Assembly (NCBI RefSeq): GCF_002899675.1
Contig: NZ_PKUU01000003.1
Span: forward strand, 124,001 to 188,000
Reading direction: 5' to 3'
DNA: 64,000 bases
From: Clostridium sp. chh4-2
GTDB taxonomy: Bacteria > Bacillota > Clostridia > Lachnospirales > Lachnospiraceae
This document shows, piece after piece, positions 33,760 to 43,243 of the stretch. The notes beneath the pieces are model-generated. The model had not been told where the DNA came from, ran no database searches, and saw only the letters and a program-made list of their open reading frames with translations. The position numbers were made by a program, and so were the translations under genes. The first letter of the stretch is position 1, and every line of letters begins with the position of its first letter.

Positions 33760-35472
33760 ATGAGAAAACAGACTAAATTAGTTGCAGTATTATCTGCAAC
33801 AGCATTAATGGCACTTGGAGCTTCCATGGCTTCTTTCGCAGCTACAGGTTGGCAGGAAGAAGATGGTACATGGGTGTACTATGCAAAAGACGGATCACGT
33901 GTAGAAGACGAATGGAAAAAATCAGGAGATAACTGGTATTACTTAGATGAGTCAGGCTATATGGCTGTGGATACACTGATTGAGTCCGGTGACAATTACT
34001 ACTATGTAGATGAAAACGGCGTTATGGTAACAAACAAATGGGTTGCCGTTGAAAATGAAGACTACGACGAAGATGAAGACGAGCCGGCAAACCACTGGTA
34101 CTATTTCCAGGCTAATGGTAAAGCTTTAAAGGGATCTGACAACAAGGTCAGCTTAAAGAGCATTAACGGCAAAAAATATACATTTGATGAAGAAGGAAAG
34201 ATGCTTTACGGCTGGGTTAATGAAGACGGCTCCAGAGAAACAGGCGATGACGCGTGGAGAGAAGGCGTTTACTATTTCGGAGATGAAAATGACGGCGCCA
34301 TGACAGTGGGCTGGATGGAACTTTCCATTATCGACGACAATGCAAGCGAAGATACAAAGGGATTTGACGCGGATACCGCATTTACAGACGAAGAGCAGGA
34401 TCGTTGGTTCTACTTTAAAGCCAGCGGTAAGAAAACAATTAACGAAACAGGAAAGACCATCAACGGCAAGAAATATGCGTTTGATGAGCACGGAAGAATG
34501 GTTGCAGAGTGGAGAATGAATGCCGATCCTGCAAAGGAAGTTGCATCTGATTCCAACGCATTTGATTCTCTGACAACAGCTGAAAAATCACAGTCCTGGA
34601 GATTCTACGGAAGCCCTGAAAGCGGCGCAAGAGTGAATAAAGGCTGGTTCCAGGTGGTTCCTGCAGAGTACTTAAACAACAAAGATTACGATGATGATGA
34701 AGCAAACTGGTACTACAGCGACAACAACGGTAAACTGGTTGCCAGCGAGTTCAAGACCATCAACGGCAAGAAGTACGGTTTCGACCAGTACGGCGCTATG
34801 ATCAGCGGCCTGAAATTTGTTACTGTTGAAAATTCAAACAAAAACAACATCGTAGCGGTTCATGATGATGAATGGTACGATACAGAAGAAAAATTCACCG
34901 CATTTGTAAATGGTGAGGATTACAATTCAGAAGACGGCATCGCACCGGATTTCACAGGTGAGAGCGGAAACACTACATACTGCTACTACTTCGGTAAAGA
35001 AGAAGACGGTTCCTTAAAGACAGGTACCCAGAACATCGACTTAGACGGCGAGAACTTCAGCTTCTTATTCACAAAATCAGGAAGCACCAAGGGAGCCGGT
35101 AAGAACGGTGTGGATAACGACAAATACTATCAGCAGGGTAAACTGCTGAAAGCTGACAGAGAAGACAAGTACTCTGTAGTTGAAGTACAGAAGAACGAAG
35201 AAGGCAAGATTATCGGCCTGAAACTGTTAACAACCGATGAATTTGTAAATGGAACCATGTCCAAAGAGGAAGTAATCGAAAGCGGAGTGAAATACAACGA
35301 AGATTACGTTTACTACTCATTCAAGGCTCAGAATGCGGAAGCAGGATACGAATACAAACTGGTAAATACTTCCGGTAAAATCGTTGACAACAAGAGCAAT
35401 GCAAAAGACGGCGATGATTTCATCTACGAAGTTAAGGGTGGAAAGATCAAAGCAGTTTACGAGAAAAACTAA
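33760..35472 (+). CDS. Secreted protein with choline-binding-type wall repeats
   Basis: 570 residues from ATG 33760 (AAGGAGAG upstream). Signal peptide with cleavage expected after MASFA, near residue 27. The mature protein is very acidic and built from aromatic repeats of the CW_binding_1 type (WVYYAKDGS, NWYYLDESGYM, NYYYVDENGVM) and three longer units with INGKKYTFDEEGKM, INGKKYAFDEHGRM and INGKKYGFDQYGAM. Such repeats dock proteins on choline- or other polymer-decorated walls. No enzymatic domain is visible, so it is likely a structural or adhesive surface protein. It is monocistronic. A palindrome CAAACGTTTG and the promoter of the next operon follow within 30 bases. Confidence 0.85.
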   Translation: MRKQTKLVAVLSATALMALGASMASFAATGWQEEDGTWVYYAKDGSRVEDEWKKSGDNWYYLDESGYMAVDTLIESGDNYYYVDENGVMVTNKWVAVENEDYDEDEDEPANHWYYFQANGKALKGSDNKVSLKSINGKKYTFDEEGKMLYGWVNEDGSRETGDDAWREGVYYFGDENDGAMTVGWMELSIIDDNASEDTKGFDADTAFTDEEQDRWFYFKASGKKTINETGKTINGKKYAFDEHGRMVAEWRMNADPAKEVASDSNAFDSLTTAEKSQSWRFYGSPESGARVNKGWFQVVPAEYLNNKDYDDDEANWYYSDNNGKLVASEFKTINGKKYGFDQYGAMISGLKFVTVENSNKNNIVAVHDDEWYDTEEKFTAFVNGEDYNSEDGIAPDFTGESGNTTYCYYFGKEEDGSLKTGTQNIDLDGENFSFLFTKSGSTKGAGKNGVDNDKYYQQGKLLKADREDKYSVVEVQKNEEGKIIGLKLLTTDEFVNGTMSKEEVIESGVKYNEDYVYYSFKAQNAEAGYEYKLVNTSGKIVDNKSNAKDGDDFIYEVKGGKIKAVYEKN

Positions 35473-35500
35473 TTGCGTTCAAACGTTTGGGTAAAATTAT

Positions 35501-35660
35501 TTGACAAACCCCTCCGGAGTTTGATAAGATAATGATCAATATGTATCAAGAAGATACAGGCGTATGATAATGCAGACATAGTATTTCAGATAAAACAGAA
35601 GACCATGAAGGTTTGACTACATCAGCAGATGCAGTAGATCTTCATGGTCTTTTTGTCTAT
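35501..35660 (+). promoter_or_regulatory. Promoter and terminator-bearing leader of the FecB-type operon
   Basis: TTGACA at 35501-35506 and TAAGAT at 35525-35530 (18-base spacing) start a leader of about 120 bases that ends in a strong terminator: AAGACCATGAAG (35599-35610) with CTTCATGGTCTT and TTTT to about 35655. The transporter gene begins some 75 bases later. A terminator between promoter and gene implies regulated read-through (attenuation or a riboswitch); I do not recognise the leader. CAAACGTTTG at 35480-35489 lies 12 bases upstream of the -35 box and could be an operator. Confidence 0.6.
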
Positions 35661-35732
35661 CGCTGCGTCGCTTTACTGCTGAAGCGGTAGTTTTTGAAAA
35701 ACAAACTGATAGTTACCGGAAAGGAAGAGAAT

Positions 35733-36965
35733 ATGAAAAAGTTATCAAAAATAATTGCAGCATGCTGCGCAGTTTTAATGCTGGCCGGCTGCAGTACCCA
35801 AACGTCAACAAAAGATATGTCAAAAGAAAGCAGTTTGACAAAAACTTCTAAAAGCCAGGAGACTGGAGACGCGACAGAAACTGTTCCGGCAGAAACCGTA
35901 CAGACAGAGAGTGCATCAGGAGAAATTAACGTAACTGATCTATGCGGGCGGGAAGTCACGTTGGAGAAACCGGCTGAGCGGGTAGTGCTGACTTTTAATT
36001 TCGAGGAGTATTTTGCAGTTACGGGCGAGGAAGGCATTTCTAAGATTGTGGGATGGTCCAGAAAATATTGGGAAGGCAGGCGTCAGTCCTCTTGGGATGT
36101 TTTTACTGAAAAATTTCCGGAGCTTAAAGACATTCCCGATGTGGGGTACGTTCCGAAAAATACATTTAACGTGGAAACCGTCATATCTTTAAAACCTGAT
36201 CTTGTGCTGATGGCTAAAAATGATTATGAAAGCGTTCAAACAGATCTGGAGCGTTTGAATGCTGCAGGAATTCCTGTCATATTCGTGGATTACCATCTGC
36301 AGACAATGGACAATCACACCAACAGCACTCTCCTTATCGGCAAGGTAATGGGGAAAGAGCAGCAGGCTCAGGCATTGGTTGATTTTTATAAAGAACAGAC
36401 CGATATCGTCACGGAACGAATGAAAAAGGCAGGGGCGGATCTGGAAAAACCTAAGGTATATGTAGAATTCAGCGAAGCTGCAGGACCCGGAACGTTTGGC
36501 GCGTCTTATGGAAAGCAGATGTGGGGTGCTTTGATTGATCAATGCGGCGGCGACAATATTACAAGAGATTTGGTAGAGGGAGCGTCTGCTCCTGTTATGC
36601 CGGAGCAGGTTTTGGCGGCTAATCCGGATATTATAATTTTTGCCGGCAATCAGTTCGCTGATTCGGATGTGAATGTAGGGCTTGGATATACTTCGGACAA
36701 AGAAACTGCTGCAAGAAACTTAAAATCCTATGGAGATCGTCCGGGCTGGAGTGAAATTAATGCGGTGAAAAACGGGCAGATGTATGCTTTGTACCACGAT
36801 TTATCAAGACATATTTTTGATTTTGCAGGCCTTCAATATTTTGCAAAAACGATCCATCCGGAATTATTTGAAGATCTGGACCCTGATAAGAATTTGAAAG
36901 AATTTCATGATAAGTTTTATCCTGTTGAGTATAAAGGAACTTGGTTTGTGAGCTTGGAGGATTAA
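35733..36965 (+). CDS. FecB/BtuF-type metal-chelate binding lipoprotein
   Basis: 410 residues from ATG 35733 with GGAAGAG upstream. Lipoprotein signal with lipobox LAGC near residue 20, a Ser/Thr/Glu-rich linker, then the two-lobed periplasmic-binding fold: VTDLCGREVTLEKPAERVVL, NVETVISLKPDLVLM, ERLNAAGIPVIFVDY and PEQVLAANPDIIIFAG. The family binds ferric siderophores, haem, cobalamin or oxyanions. It heads an operon with a FecCD permease, an ATPase and a methyltransferase. WSRKYWEGRRQSSWD is an unusual aromatic/basic stretch in the ligand lobe. Substrate remains open. Confidence 0.88.
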   Translation: MKKLSKIIAACCAVLMLAGCSTQTSTKDMSKESSLTKTSKSQETGDATETVPAETVQTESASGEINVTDLCGREVTLEKPAERVVLTFNFEEYFAVTGEEGISKIVGWSRKYWEGRRQSSWDVFTEKFPELKDIPDVGYVPKNTFNVETVISLKPDLVLMAKNDYESVQTDLERLNAAGIPVIFVDYHLQTMDNHTNSTLLIGKVMGKEQQAQALVDFYKEQTDIVTERMKKAGADLEKPKVYVEFSEAAGPGTFGASYGKQMWGALIDQCGGDNITRDLVEGASAPVMPEQVLAANPDIIIFAGNQFADSDVNVGLGYTSDKETAARNLKSYGDRPGWSEINAVKNGQMYALYHDLSRHIFDFAGLQYFAKTIHPELFEDLDPDKNLKEFHDKFYPVEYKGTWFVSLED

Positions 36966-36967
36966 CG

Positions 36968-38026
36968 GTGGGAGGCAATTTGGAACAAACAGCGCCCGGC
37001 ATGACGGGGGCGAAAATTTACCGAAGTATTACCAGAAAAAAATACATATTGATTGCGGTTCTGATTTCCCTGTGTTGTATCTCCTGGCTGGTAGATGTGA
37101 TGACCGGACCTGCTGTGATAAGCGCAAATGATGTGGTAAAATCCGTATTTCATCCGGATCAGGTGGATGGAAGTATTCGTGTGATTGTCCGTTCCATGCG
37201 CCTTCCAATTGCATTTATGGCCATTGCAGTGGGCGCCAGCCTTGGACTTGCCGGAGCGGTAATGCAGACAATTTTATGCAATCCGCTGGCCAGCCCATAT
37301 ACGCTTGGCGTGGGAGCCGGAGCGTCATTTGGGGCGTCTTTGGCCGTAATAACAGGGACCGCAGTTTTTCTTGCAATGGGCGAGTATATTGTTTCCGTAA
37401 ATGCTTTCTTTTTTGCCATGCTGGTCTGCCTTTTAATTTATTTTCTCGGAAAAGTGAGAGGAATGTCTACAGATACGATGGTTTTGGCCGGAATATCCAT
37501 GCTCTTTATATTTCAGGCTCTTCAGGCGTTGATTCAATACGGCGCCTCCGAAGGGCAGGTGCAGACAATTGTGTTCTGGTCTTTTGGAAGTCTTCAGAAA
37601 GCGAACTGGCTGAAAACAGCGATTGTGGGAGGCGTGGTATTCATATGTTTTCCGTTGATTATGAGAAAGTCATGGGCATTTACCGCTTTGCTGATGGGAG
37701 AGGAAAAGGCAGAGAGCCTGGGTATAAATGTGGACAGAATCAAACTGTTTTCATTTTTGATGATCTCCCTTCTGGCCGCGGCAGCCGTTTGTTTTGTGGG
37801 CACTATCGGCTTTATCGGATTGGCGGGACCACATATTGCCCGTATGGTAGTGGGGGAAGAGCAGAGATTTTATATACCCGTATCTATGCTGGGCGGCGCT
37901 TTAATTCTTTCCGTCGCCTCTGTGATCAGTAAAATTATGGTTCCGGGAGTTATATTTCCCATTGGAATCATCACTTCAATCATCGGCGTACCGTTCTTTA
38001 TAGTTTTGATACTGCGCTCAAAGTAA
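36968..38026 (+). CDS. FecCD-family ABC permease
   Basis: About 352 residues from GTG 36968, with GGAGG six bases before it and only two bases after the lipoprotein stop. About ten membrane segments; ANDVVKSVFHP, RLPIAFMAIAVGASLGLAGAVMQTI, NPLASPYTLGVGAGASFGASLA and GTIGFIGLAGPHIARM are FecCD hallmarks. It is the homodimeric membrane channel of the importer. An alternative TTG start at 36980 also has a nearby GGAGG. Confidence 0.9.
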   Translation: MGGNLEQTAPGMTGAKIYRSITRKKYILIAVLISLCCISWLVDVMTGPAVISANDVVKSVFHPDQVDGSIRVIVRSMRLPIAFMAIAVGASLGLAGAVMQTILCNPLASPYTLGVGAGASFGASLAVITGTAVFLAMGEYIVSVNAFFFAMLVCLLIYFLGKVRGMSTDTMVLAGISMLFIFQALQALIQYGASEGQVQTIVFWSFGSLQKANWLKTAIVGGVVFICFPLIMRKSWAFTALLMGEEKAESLGINVDRIKLFSFLMISLLAAAAVCFVGTIGFIGLAGPHIARMVVGEEQRFYIPVSMLGGALILSVASVISKIMVPGVIFPIGIITSIIGVPFFIVLILRSK

Positions 38027-38105
38027 TCGTTATATGACCGGGTTTGTTTCCCGCGCTGTTTCAATAATCCCGGATAGCAGGTATGCAGCGCAGAAAGGAA
38101 GGCAT

Positions 38106-38876
38106 ATGGATCTTACAGTAAAAAATATAGAGTTTGGATATCGTTCAAAAATAGTCCTTCATGACGTAAACATGACGGCAAAAGCAGGTGAGATTACTGC
38201 CATATTAGGAGCCAATGCAGTTGGAAAGTCTACGCTGCTTAAATGTATTATGGGAATTCTGCATGCGAAAGGCCAGATTTTTGTGGGGGAGGAGAAATGC
38301 CGAAATTTATTTGCATATAAAAGTGCGGATAAAGTCAGTTATCTGACTCAGGAGAACGCAGTTCCGGCTCTTCTCACAGTATTCGAAGTGATTTTATTGG
38401 GGAGAATGAGTTCTCTTTCTTTACGGATTCCTCCGGAAGAACTGGAGCGTGTATACCGGGTGATGAAGGATGTTAAAATCGAGCCGTTAGCAGAGCGCAT
38501 GTTTAGGCAGCTGAGCGGAGGCCAGAGAAGAGTGGTTTCCATTGCGCAGGCAATTGTAAAAGAACCTGAAATTTTGATTATGGATGAGCCTACGGCGAAT
38601 TTGGATATGCAGAACCAAATGGAAATACTGGACTTGGTGCGCAGATACACCAAGGAGAGGAAGACAACAACATTGGTTACGCTTCACGATCTTAATATGG
38701 CTGCCAGATATGCCGACAGGATTGTAATTCTAAAAGATGGAATGGTTTATTGCCAGGGAACCCCGGCAGAAACTTTGACAAAAGAAGTAGTACGCCAGAC
38801 TTATCATGTGGAGTCTGAGGTCACATATGATAGGATGGGCATTCCTATGGTAAACCCGCTGTATGCGGTATCATGA
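38106..38876 (+). CDS. FepC-type ABC importer ATPase
   Basis: 256 residues from ATG 38106 (GGAAGG upstream). Walker A reads GANAVGKSTLL, a variant of the usual GPNGAGKST; signature LSGGQRRVVSIAQA; Walker B ILIMDEPTANLD; H-loop LVTLHDLNMAARYADRI. It energises the FecCD permease. The methyltransferase gene starts about 14 bases after its stop. Confidence 0.9.
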   Translation: MDLTVKNIEFGYRSKIVLHDVNMTAKAGEITAILGANAVGKSTLLKCIMGILHAKGQIFVGEEKCRNLFAYKSADKVSYLTQENAVPALLTVFEVILLGRMSSLSLRIPPEELERVYRVMKDVKIEPLAERMFRQLSGGQRRVVSIAQAIVKEPEILIMDEPTANLDMQNQMEILDLVRRYTKERKTTTLVTLHDLNMAARYADRIVILKDGMVYCQGTPAETLTKEVVRQTYHVESEVTYDRMGIPMVNPLYAVS

Positions 38877-38889
38877 AAGGGAAATGAAT

Positions 38890-39675
38890 ATGGAAATAAA
38901 AGAAAGAATTGAAAAATACTGGTCCCGGCGGGCGGAAGAATTCAGCCAGGCCAGGCTTGCAGATTTAAACAGCAGCCAGAAAGATATGTGGCTTAACGTA
39001 ATTACCAGTTACTTGCCGGAAAAAGACATCATAAAGGCGCTCGATCTGGGCACGGGAGCGGGATTCTATGCATTTTTATTAAAAGATTTGGGCTGTGAAG
39101 TCACCGGAATCGACTATTCTCCGGCGATGATTGAAGAGGCGGAAAAAAACAGTTCCCTTCTGGGATACGGAGATGACATACATTTTCTGCAGATGGATGC
39201 TCAAAAGCTTGAATTTGCAGATGAAAGTTTTGATTTTATCATTAGCCGAAATGTCACATGGACTCTGCCTGACCCGCGAAAAGCATATGAAGAGATGTGC
39301 CGCGTGCTGACTCCTGGTGGCCGGATTCTTAACTTTGATGCGAATTATGGGCAGGCTTTTGCGGCCGCGGATGAAGCAGGACTTACAGAAGAGCAGAGAA
39401 AATGGTCCAGCGGAGGTTACGAGTATACTCCTCAGAGTATGGACATGATCCGGGAGAGAAACGATATTGCTAAATCGCTCTCAATCTGCAGCTGCATCAG
39501 GCCGCAATGGGATGTGGATGTACTTTTAAAGAATGGAATGCAGAAAATTTGGCTGGATGTCAATTTCGGAAATAAAATATATGGTGATAAAAAGGTGTAT
39601 GGCAACTCTTTTGAACCGGAGAAAAAGAAAACATTGCCTACGGCGCCGATTTTCATGGTTGGTGCACAAAAATGA
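38890..39675 (+). CDS. Class I SAM-dependent methyltransferase in a metal-chelate transport operon
   Basis: 261 residues from ATG 38890 (AAGGG nine bases upstream). Motif I ALDLGTGAGFYAFLL, acidic loop VTGIDYSPAMIEEA, SRNVTWTLPDP and LTPGGRILNFDANYG define a Methyltransf_11/25-type enzyme, with a C-terminal extension of about 100 residues. As last gene of the importer operon it probably modifies the imported chelate, its ligand or a released metal species; the acceptor is not readable from the sequence. Confidence 0.82.
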   Translation: MEIKERIEKYWSRRAEEFSQARLADLNSSQKDMWLNVITSYLPEKDIIKALDLGTGAGFYAFLLKDLGCEVTGIDYSPAMIEEAEKNSSLLGYGDDIHFLQMDAQKLEFADESFDFIISRNVTWTLPDPRKAYEEMCRVLTPGGRILNFDANYGQAFAAADEAGLTEEQRKWSSGGYEYTPQSMDMIRERNDIAKSLSICSCIRPQWDVDVLLKNGMQKIWLDVNFGNKIYGDKKVYGNSFEPEKKKTLPTAPIFMVGAQK

Positions 39676-39765
39676 TAATAGAGCAGGCAGCTATAGGAAA
39701 CGGGCGGCAGTGGCTTATAGGGCTGTGAACAGTAACTGAATGTCAAAATTATAAGTAAAAAAATA

Positions 39766-40090
39766 TTGACAAATACCCAAAGTCGTCATATACTGTAGCA
39801 AATAAAGAAAAAACCGATGAGCAAGAGTAAGTAAGATTATTATGTTGTGCACAGAGAGCTTTCGTATGGTGGAAGGAAGCGGCAATGTTTAATCCGAATG
39901 GACTTGCGAGGGCGGCTTGAAACCGGATTATCCGGGAGTAGGTGCTGACGGGATTCCTGTCCGTTATCAGAGGGAGACATATGTTAGTATGTTACAGAGT
40001 GGGCGTATTTTCTTGTACGTCAATTTGGGTGGTACCGCAGAAGTAAAGCTTTTGTCCCTGTTTTTTGGGGATGAGGGCTTTTTTTTATTT
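39766..40090 (+). promoter_or_regulatory. Promoter and T-box riboswitch of the trp operon
   Basis: TTGACA (39766-39771), 17 bases, TATACT (39789-39794). The leader has the T-box layout: AGTAAGTAAGA start, AGAGAGCT bulge region, stem I with a candidate UGG (Trp) specifier at 39899-39901 in GAATGGAC, the T-box GGGTGGTACCGC near 40027-40038, and a terminator at 40045-40086 with a long T run. Uncharged tRNA-Trp would favour the antiterminator. The specifier is assigned mainly from the operon downstream. The frame that is open across this leader in front of trpE is not coding. Confidence 0.88.
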
Positions 40091-40141
40091 CTCTATTTAA
40101 CAGAAAGCACCACAAAACAACAATTTCGAAAGGAGGCATTT

Positions 40142-41623
40142 ATGAAGATTTTTCCAAGTCCAGAAAATTTAATGGAAATAACCGGCGCCTATGATATCCT
40201 GCCGGTATGCGCAGAACTCTACGCTGATGTAGTAACCCCCATCAGCATGATTCGCCGCATTGCAGAGAAAAACAGCAGGTTTTTCCTGTTAGAGAGTGTG
40301 GAGGGCGGAGAAAACTGGGGACGCTATTCCTTCCTCGGCTGCGATCCGATCCTGCATTTAACATGCAGCGATGGAGAAATCCGTCTGGAAGGCGCCGAAA
40401 AAAAGCAATTATCAAGCGCCGCCCCACTCGATACGGTACGCGAAATACTTTCTAAATACCGTTCGCCGAAGATAAGCGGAATGCCTCCTTTCACCGGAGG
40501 TTTTGTGGGATATTTTGCATACTCCATGATCGGTTATGCGGAACCGTCCTTAAAAATAAGCAAAGGCCAGTTTCACGACCTGGATCTGATGCTGTTTGAC
40601 AAGGTAATCGCATATGACCATTTAAAACAAAAAATCTCAATTATTGTAAATATAAAGAACGATAAACTTCATCTGAAACAGCTGTATGAAGACGCTTTGC
40701 AGGAGATAAACCGGATTGCCAAACTGGCCGCCGGACAGGAACCGCTTAATGAACCGGCCGCTGAACCGTCAATCAAAGACCATCCTCAGTTTCAATGCAA
40801 TGTGAGCAAAGAGGAATACTGCCGGATGGTTGAAAAAACCAAGGAATACATTGTGGACGGCGATATCTTCCAGGCGGTCATCTCAAGACAGTTTGTCAGC
40901 AACTACAGCGGCAGCCTTTTAAACGCATACCGGGTGCTTAGAACCACCAATCCATCCCCCTATATGGTGTACTTAAAGATTGATGATGATGAGATCATGA
41001 GCACCTCGCCGGAAACCCTTGTCCGCCTCCAGGAAGGAAGGCTGACCACATTTCCGGTAGCCGGTTCCAGGCCGAGGGGAAGAGATGAAGAAGAGGACAA
41101 CAGGCTGGAAGCGGAACTTTTGGCCGATGAAAAAGAGCTTTCGGAACACAATATGCTGGTGGATTTAGGGAGAAATGATCTGGGTAAAATATCCCAGTTC
41201 GGTTCTGTAGAGGTCACCCAATACAAAATGATCCATAAATATTCAAAGATCATGCACATCTGCTCCCAGGTGGAAAGCGGGATCAGGCCCGGCTGCGACG
41301 GATGTTCGGCCATTGAAGCAGTGCTTCCGGCAGGAACCCTTTCCGGAGCGCCGAAGATCAGGGCCTGCGAGATCATCGAAGAGCTGGAAAAAGTGCCCCG
41401 CGGCATTTACGGAGGCGCCCTCGGATATCTGGATTTTTCCGGCAATATGGACACCTGCATCGCCATAAGAATGGCGGTGAAAAAGAATCAAAAAGTGTAC
41501 GTTCAGGCAGGCGGAGGCATTGTGGCAGACAGCGTTCCTGAAACAGAATATGAAGAATCGGCGAATAAGGCCAAAGCGGTGATTCAGGCCATTATGCAGG
41601 CAGGGGAGGTGGATTCCATATGA
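40142..41623 (+). CDS. trpE: Anthranilate synthase component I
   Basis: 493 residues from ATG 40142 with GGAGG seven bases upstream. The chorismate-binding domain shows DGDIFQAVISRQF, SPETLVRLQ, PVAGSRPRGRDEEED, VDLGRNDLGKI and GTLSGAPKIRACEIIEEL; the N-terminal part has LLESVEGGENWGRYSF, the LLES region involved in tryptophan feedback. It converts chorismate and ammonia or glutamine to anthranilate with TrpG. First gene of trpEGDCFBA, controlled by the T-box. Its stop overlaps the trpG start (ATGA). Confidence 0.96.
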   Translation: MKIFPSPENLMEITGAYDILPVCAELYADVVTPISMIRRIAEKNSRFFLLESVEGGENWGRYSFLGCDPILHLTCSDGEIRLEGAEKKQLSSAAPLDTVREILSKYRSPKISGMPPFTGGFVGYFAYSMIGYAEPSLKISKGQFHDLDLMLFDKVIAYDHLKQKISIIVNIKNDKLHLKQLYEDALQEINRIAKLAAGQEPLNEPAAEPSIKDHPQFQCNVSKEEYCRMVEKTKEYIVDGDIFQAVISRQFVSNYSGSLLNAYRVLRTTNPSPYMVYLKIDDDEIMSTSPETLVRLQEGRLTTFPVAGSRPRGRDEEEDNRLEAELLADEKELSEHNMLVDLGRNDLGKISQFGSVEVTQYKMIHKYSKIMHICSQVESGIRPGCDGCSAIEAVLPAGTLSGAPKIRACEIIEELEKVPRGIYGGALGYLDFSGNMDTCIAIRMAVKKNQKVYVQAGGGIVADSVPETEYEESANKAKAVIQAIMQAGEVDSI

Positions 41624-42186
41624 TTTTACTGATCGATAATTATGACAGCTTTTCCTATAATCTGGTTCAGATGTGCGGAGTGCTGAACCCGGATATCCGG
41701 GTGATACGAAATGATGAGATGACCGTGGAAGAGATCGAAAATCTGCATCCCACCCACATCATTTTGTCACCGGGGCCGGGATATCCAAGAGATGCCGGAA
41801 TCTGTGAGGAAACCGTAAAGAAACTGGGGCCGAAGATCCCCATATTGGGCGTATGCCTGGGGCATCAGGGCATTTGTGAAGTGTTTGGGGCAGAGATCAT
41901 TCATGCACCCAGGCTGATGCACGGAAAGCAAAGCACGATCACGGTTACGGAACCCTCCGCATTGTTTGAGGAGGTTCCCAAACAATTTAAGGCTGCCAGA
42001 TATCATTCCCTTATTGCGTCGCCGGATCGGTTCCCAAAGGAACTGATGGTGACGGCCGTAGGAGAACAAGGTGAGATTATGGCGGTACAGCATAGAAACT
42101 ATCCGGTTTATGGGCTTCAGTTTCATCCGGAATCCATTATGACACCAAAAGGCAGCTTGATTATGAAAAAATTTCTGGAGGTATGA
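41620..42186 (+). CDS. trpG: Anthranilate synthase glutamine amidotransferase
   Basis: 188 residues, class I glutamine amidotransferase: oxyanion motif SPGPGYP, nucleophile in GVCLGHQGI (Cys near 79), and His/Glu in LQFHPESIMTPKG. It supplies ammonia to TrpE. It is a separate gene and not fused to trpD, and it overlaps trpE by four bases. Confidence 0.96.
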   Translation: MILLIDNYDSFSYNLVQMCGVLNPDIRVIRNDEMTVEEIENLHPTHIILSPGPGYPRDAGICEETVKKLGPKIPILGVCLGHQGICEVFGAEIIHAPRLMHGKQSTITVTEPSALFEEVPKQFKAARYHSLIASPDRFPKELMVTAVGEQGEIMAVQHRNYPVYGLQFHPESIMTPKGSLIMKKFLEV

Positions 42187-42190
42187 AGAT

Positions 42191-43234
42191 ATGATACAGC
42201 AGGCAATCAAAAAAGTGGTAGAACAGCAGGATCTTACATTTACAGAGGCAAAAGAAGTGATGAATGAGATGATGAGCGGAGAGGCGACCCAGGCGCAGAT
42301 GGCGGGTTTTCTGGCAGGGCTCAGAATGAAAGGGGAAACCATTGACGAAATCACCGCATGTGCATCCGTGATGAGGGAAAAGGCATTGAAACTCCATACG
42401 GACCGCAGCGTGATCGACATTGTGGGAACCGGGGGAGACGAGGCGGGGACATTTAACATCTCCACTACCAGCTCATTTGTTGTGGCGGCCGGAGGCGTGG
42501 CGGTGGCGAAGCACGGAAACCGCAGCGTGTCCAGCAAAAGCGGGGCTGCCGATGTGCTGGAACGGCTGGGAGCCAGCCTGGATTTGACTGTGGAACAGTC
42601 GGAGGAACTTTTAAAAAGAACCAATATGTGCTTCATGTTCGCCCAATCCTATCATTCATCCATGAAATATGCGGCTCCGGTAAGAAAAGAGATGGGAATC
42701 CGGACGATTTTCAATATACTGGGCCCTCTGTCCAACCCGGCCGGGGCATCCATGCAGCTGTTGGGAGTATATGATGAAAAACTGGTGCTTCCCCTGGCAA
42801 AGGTTTTAAGCAATCTGGGGGTTAACAGAGGAATGGTGGTGTGCGGTTTGGACGGTCTGGATGAAGCCACCGTGACAGGCCCAACTCATATCTGCGAAAT
42901 CCGTTTCGGAGAGCTGACTCAATACGAGATCACTCCGGAAGAGGTGGGACTGAAACGGTGCAGCCCGGAAGAACTGACGGGAGGAACCCCTCAGGAAAAT
43001 GCGGAAATTACCAGAGCGATATTAAACGGTTCATTAAAAGGCGCCAAAAGAGATATCGTAGTTCTCAATTCGGCCCTCAGCCTTTATCTGGGAATAGATG
43101 ACTGCACGGTAAAAGACTGCGTGAAGATGGCAGAAGAGCTGATCGATTCAGGAGCCGCCCTTGCAAAGCTGGAAGAGTTCGTAAAGGTGTCGGAAGAAGT
43201 GAAAACAGGCCGGACAGACGATACAGCGGAATAG
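42191..43234 (+). CDS. trpD: Anthranilate phosphoribosyltransferase
   Basis: 347 residues. DIVGTGGDEAGTFNISTTS binds phosphoribosyl pyrophosphate, KHGNRSVSSKSGAADVLE and KYAAPVRKEMGIRTIFNILGPLSNP complete the active site. It joins anthranilate to PRPP in the second committed step. GGAGG lies within the end of trpG, and the start is five bases after the trpG stop. Confidence 0.96.
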   Translation: MIQQAIKKVVEQQDLTFTEAKEVMNEMMSGEATQAQMAGFLAGLRMKGETIDEITACASVMREKALKLHTDRSVIDIVGTGGDEAGTFNISTTSSFVVAAGGVAVAKHGNRSVSSKSGAADVLERLGASLDLTVEQSEELLKRTNMCFMFAQSYHSSMKYAAPVRKEMGIRTIFNILGPLSNPAGASMQLLGVYDEKLVLPLAKVLSNLGVNRGMVVCGLDGLDEATVTGPTHICEIRFGELTQYEITPEEVGLKRCSPEELTGGTPQENAEITRAILNGSLKGAKRDIVVLNSALSLYLGIDDCTVKDCVKMAEELIDSGAALAKLEEFVKVSEEVKTGRTDDTAE

Positions 43235-43243
43235 GAGGAAATC

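Noticed and set aside
39917..40141. Extension of trpE to an upstream start
   Set aside because: The extension reads through the T-box and terminator; the true start at 40142 has GGAGG upstream.
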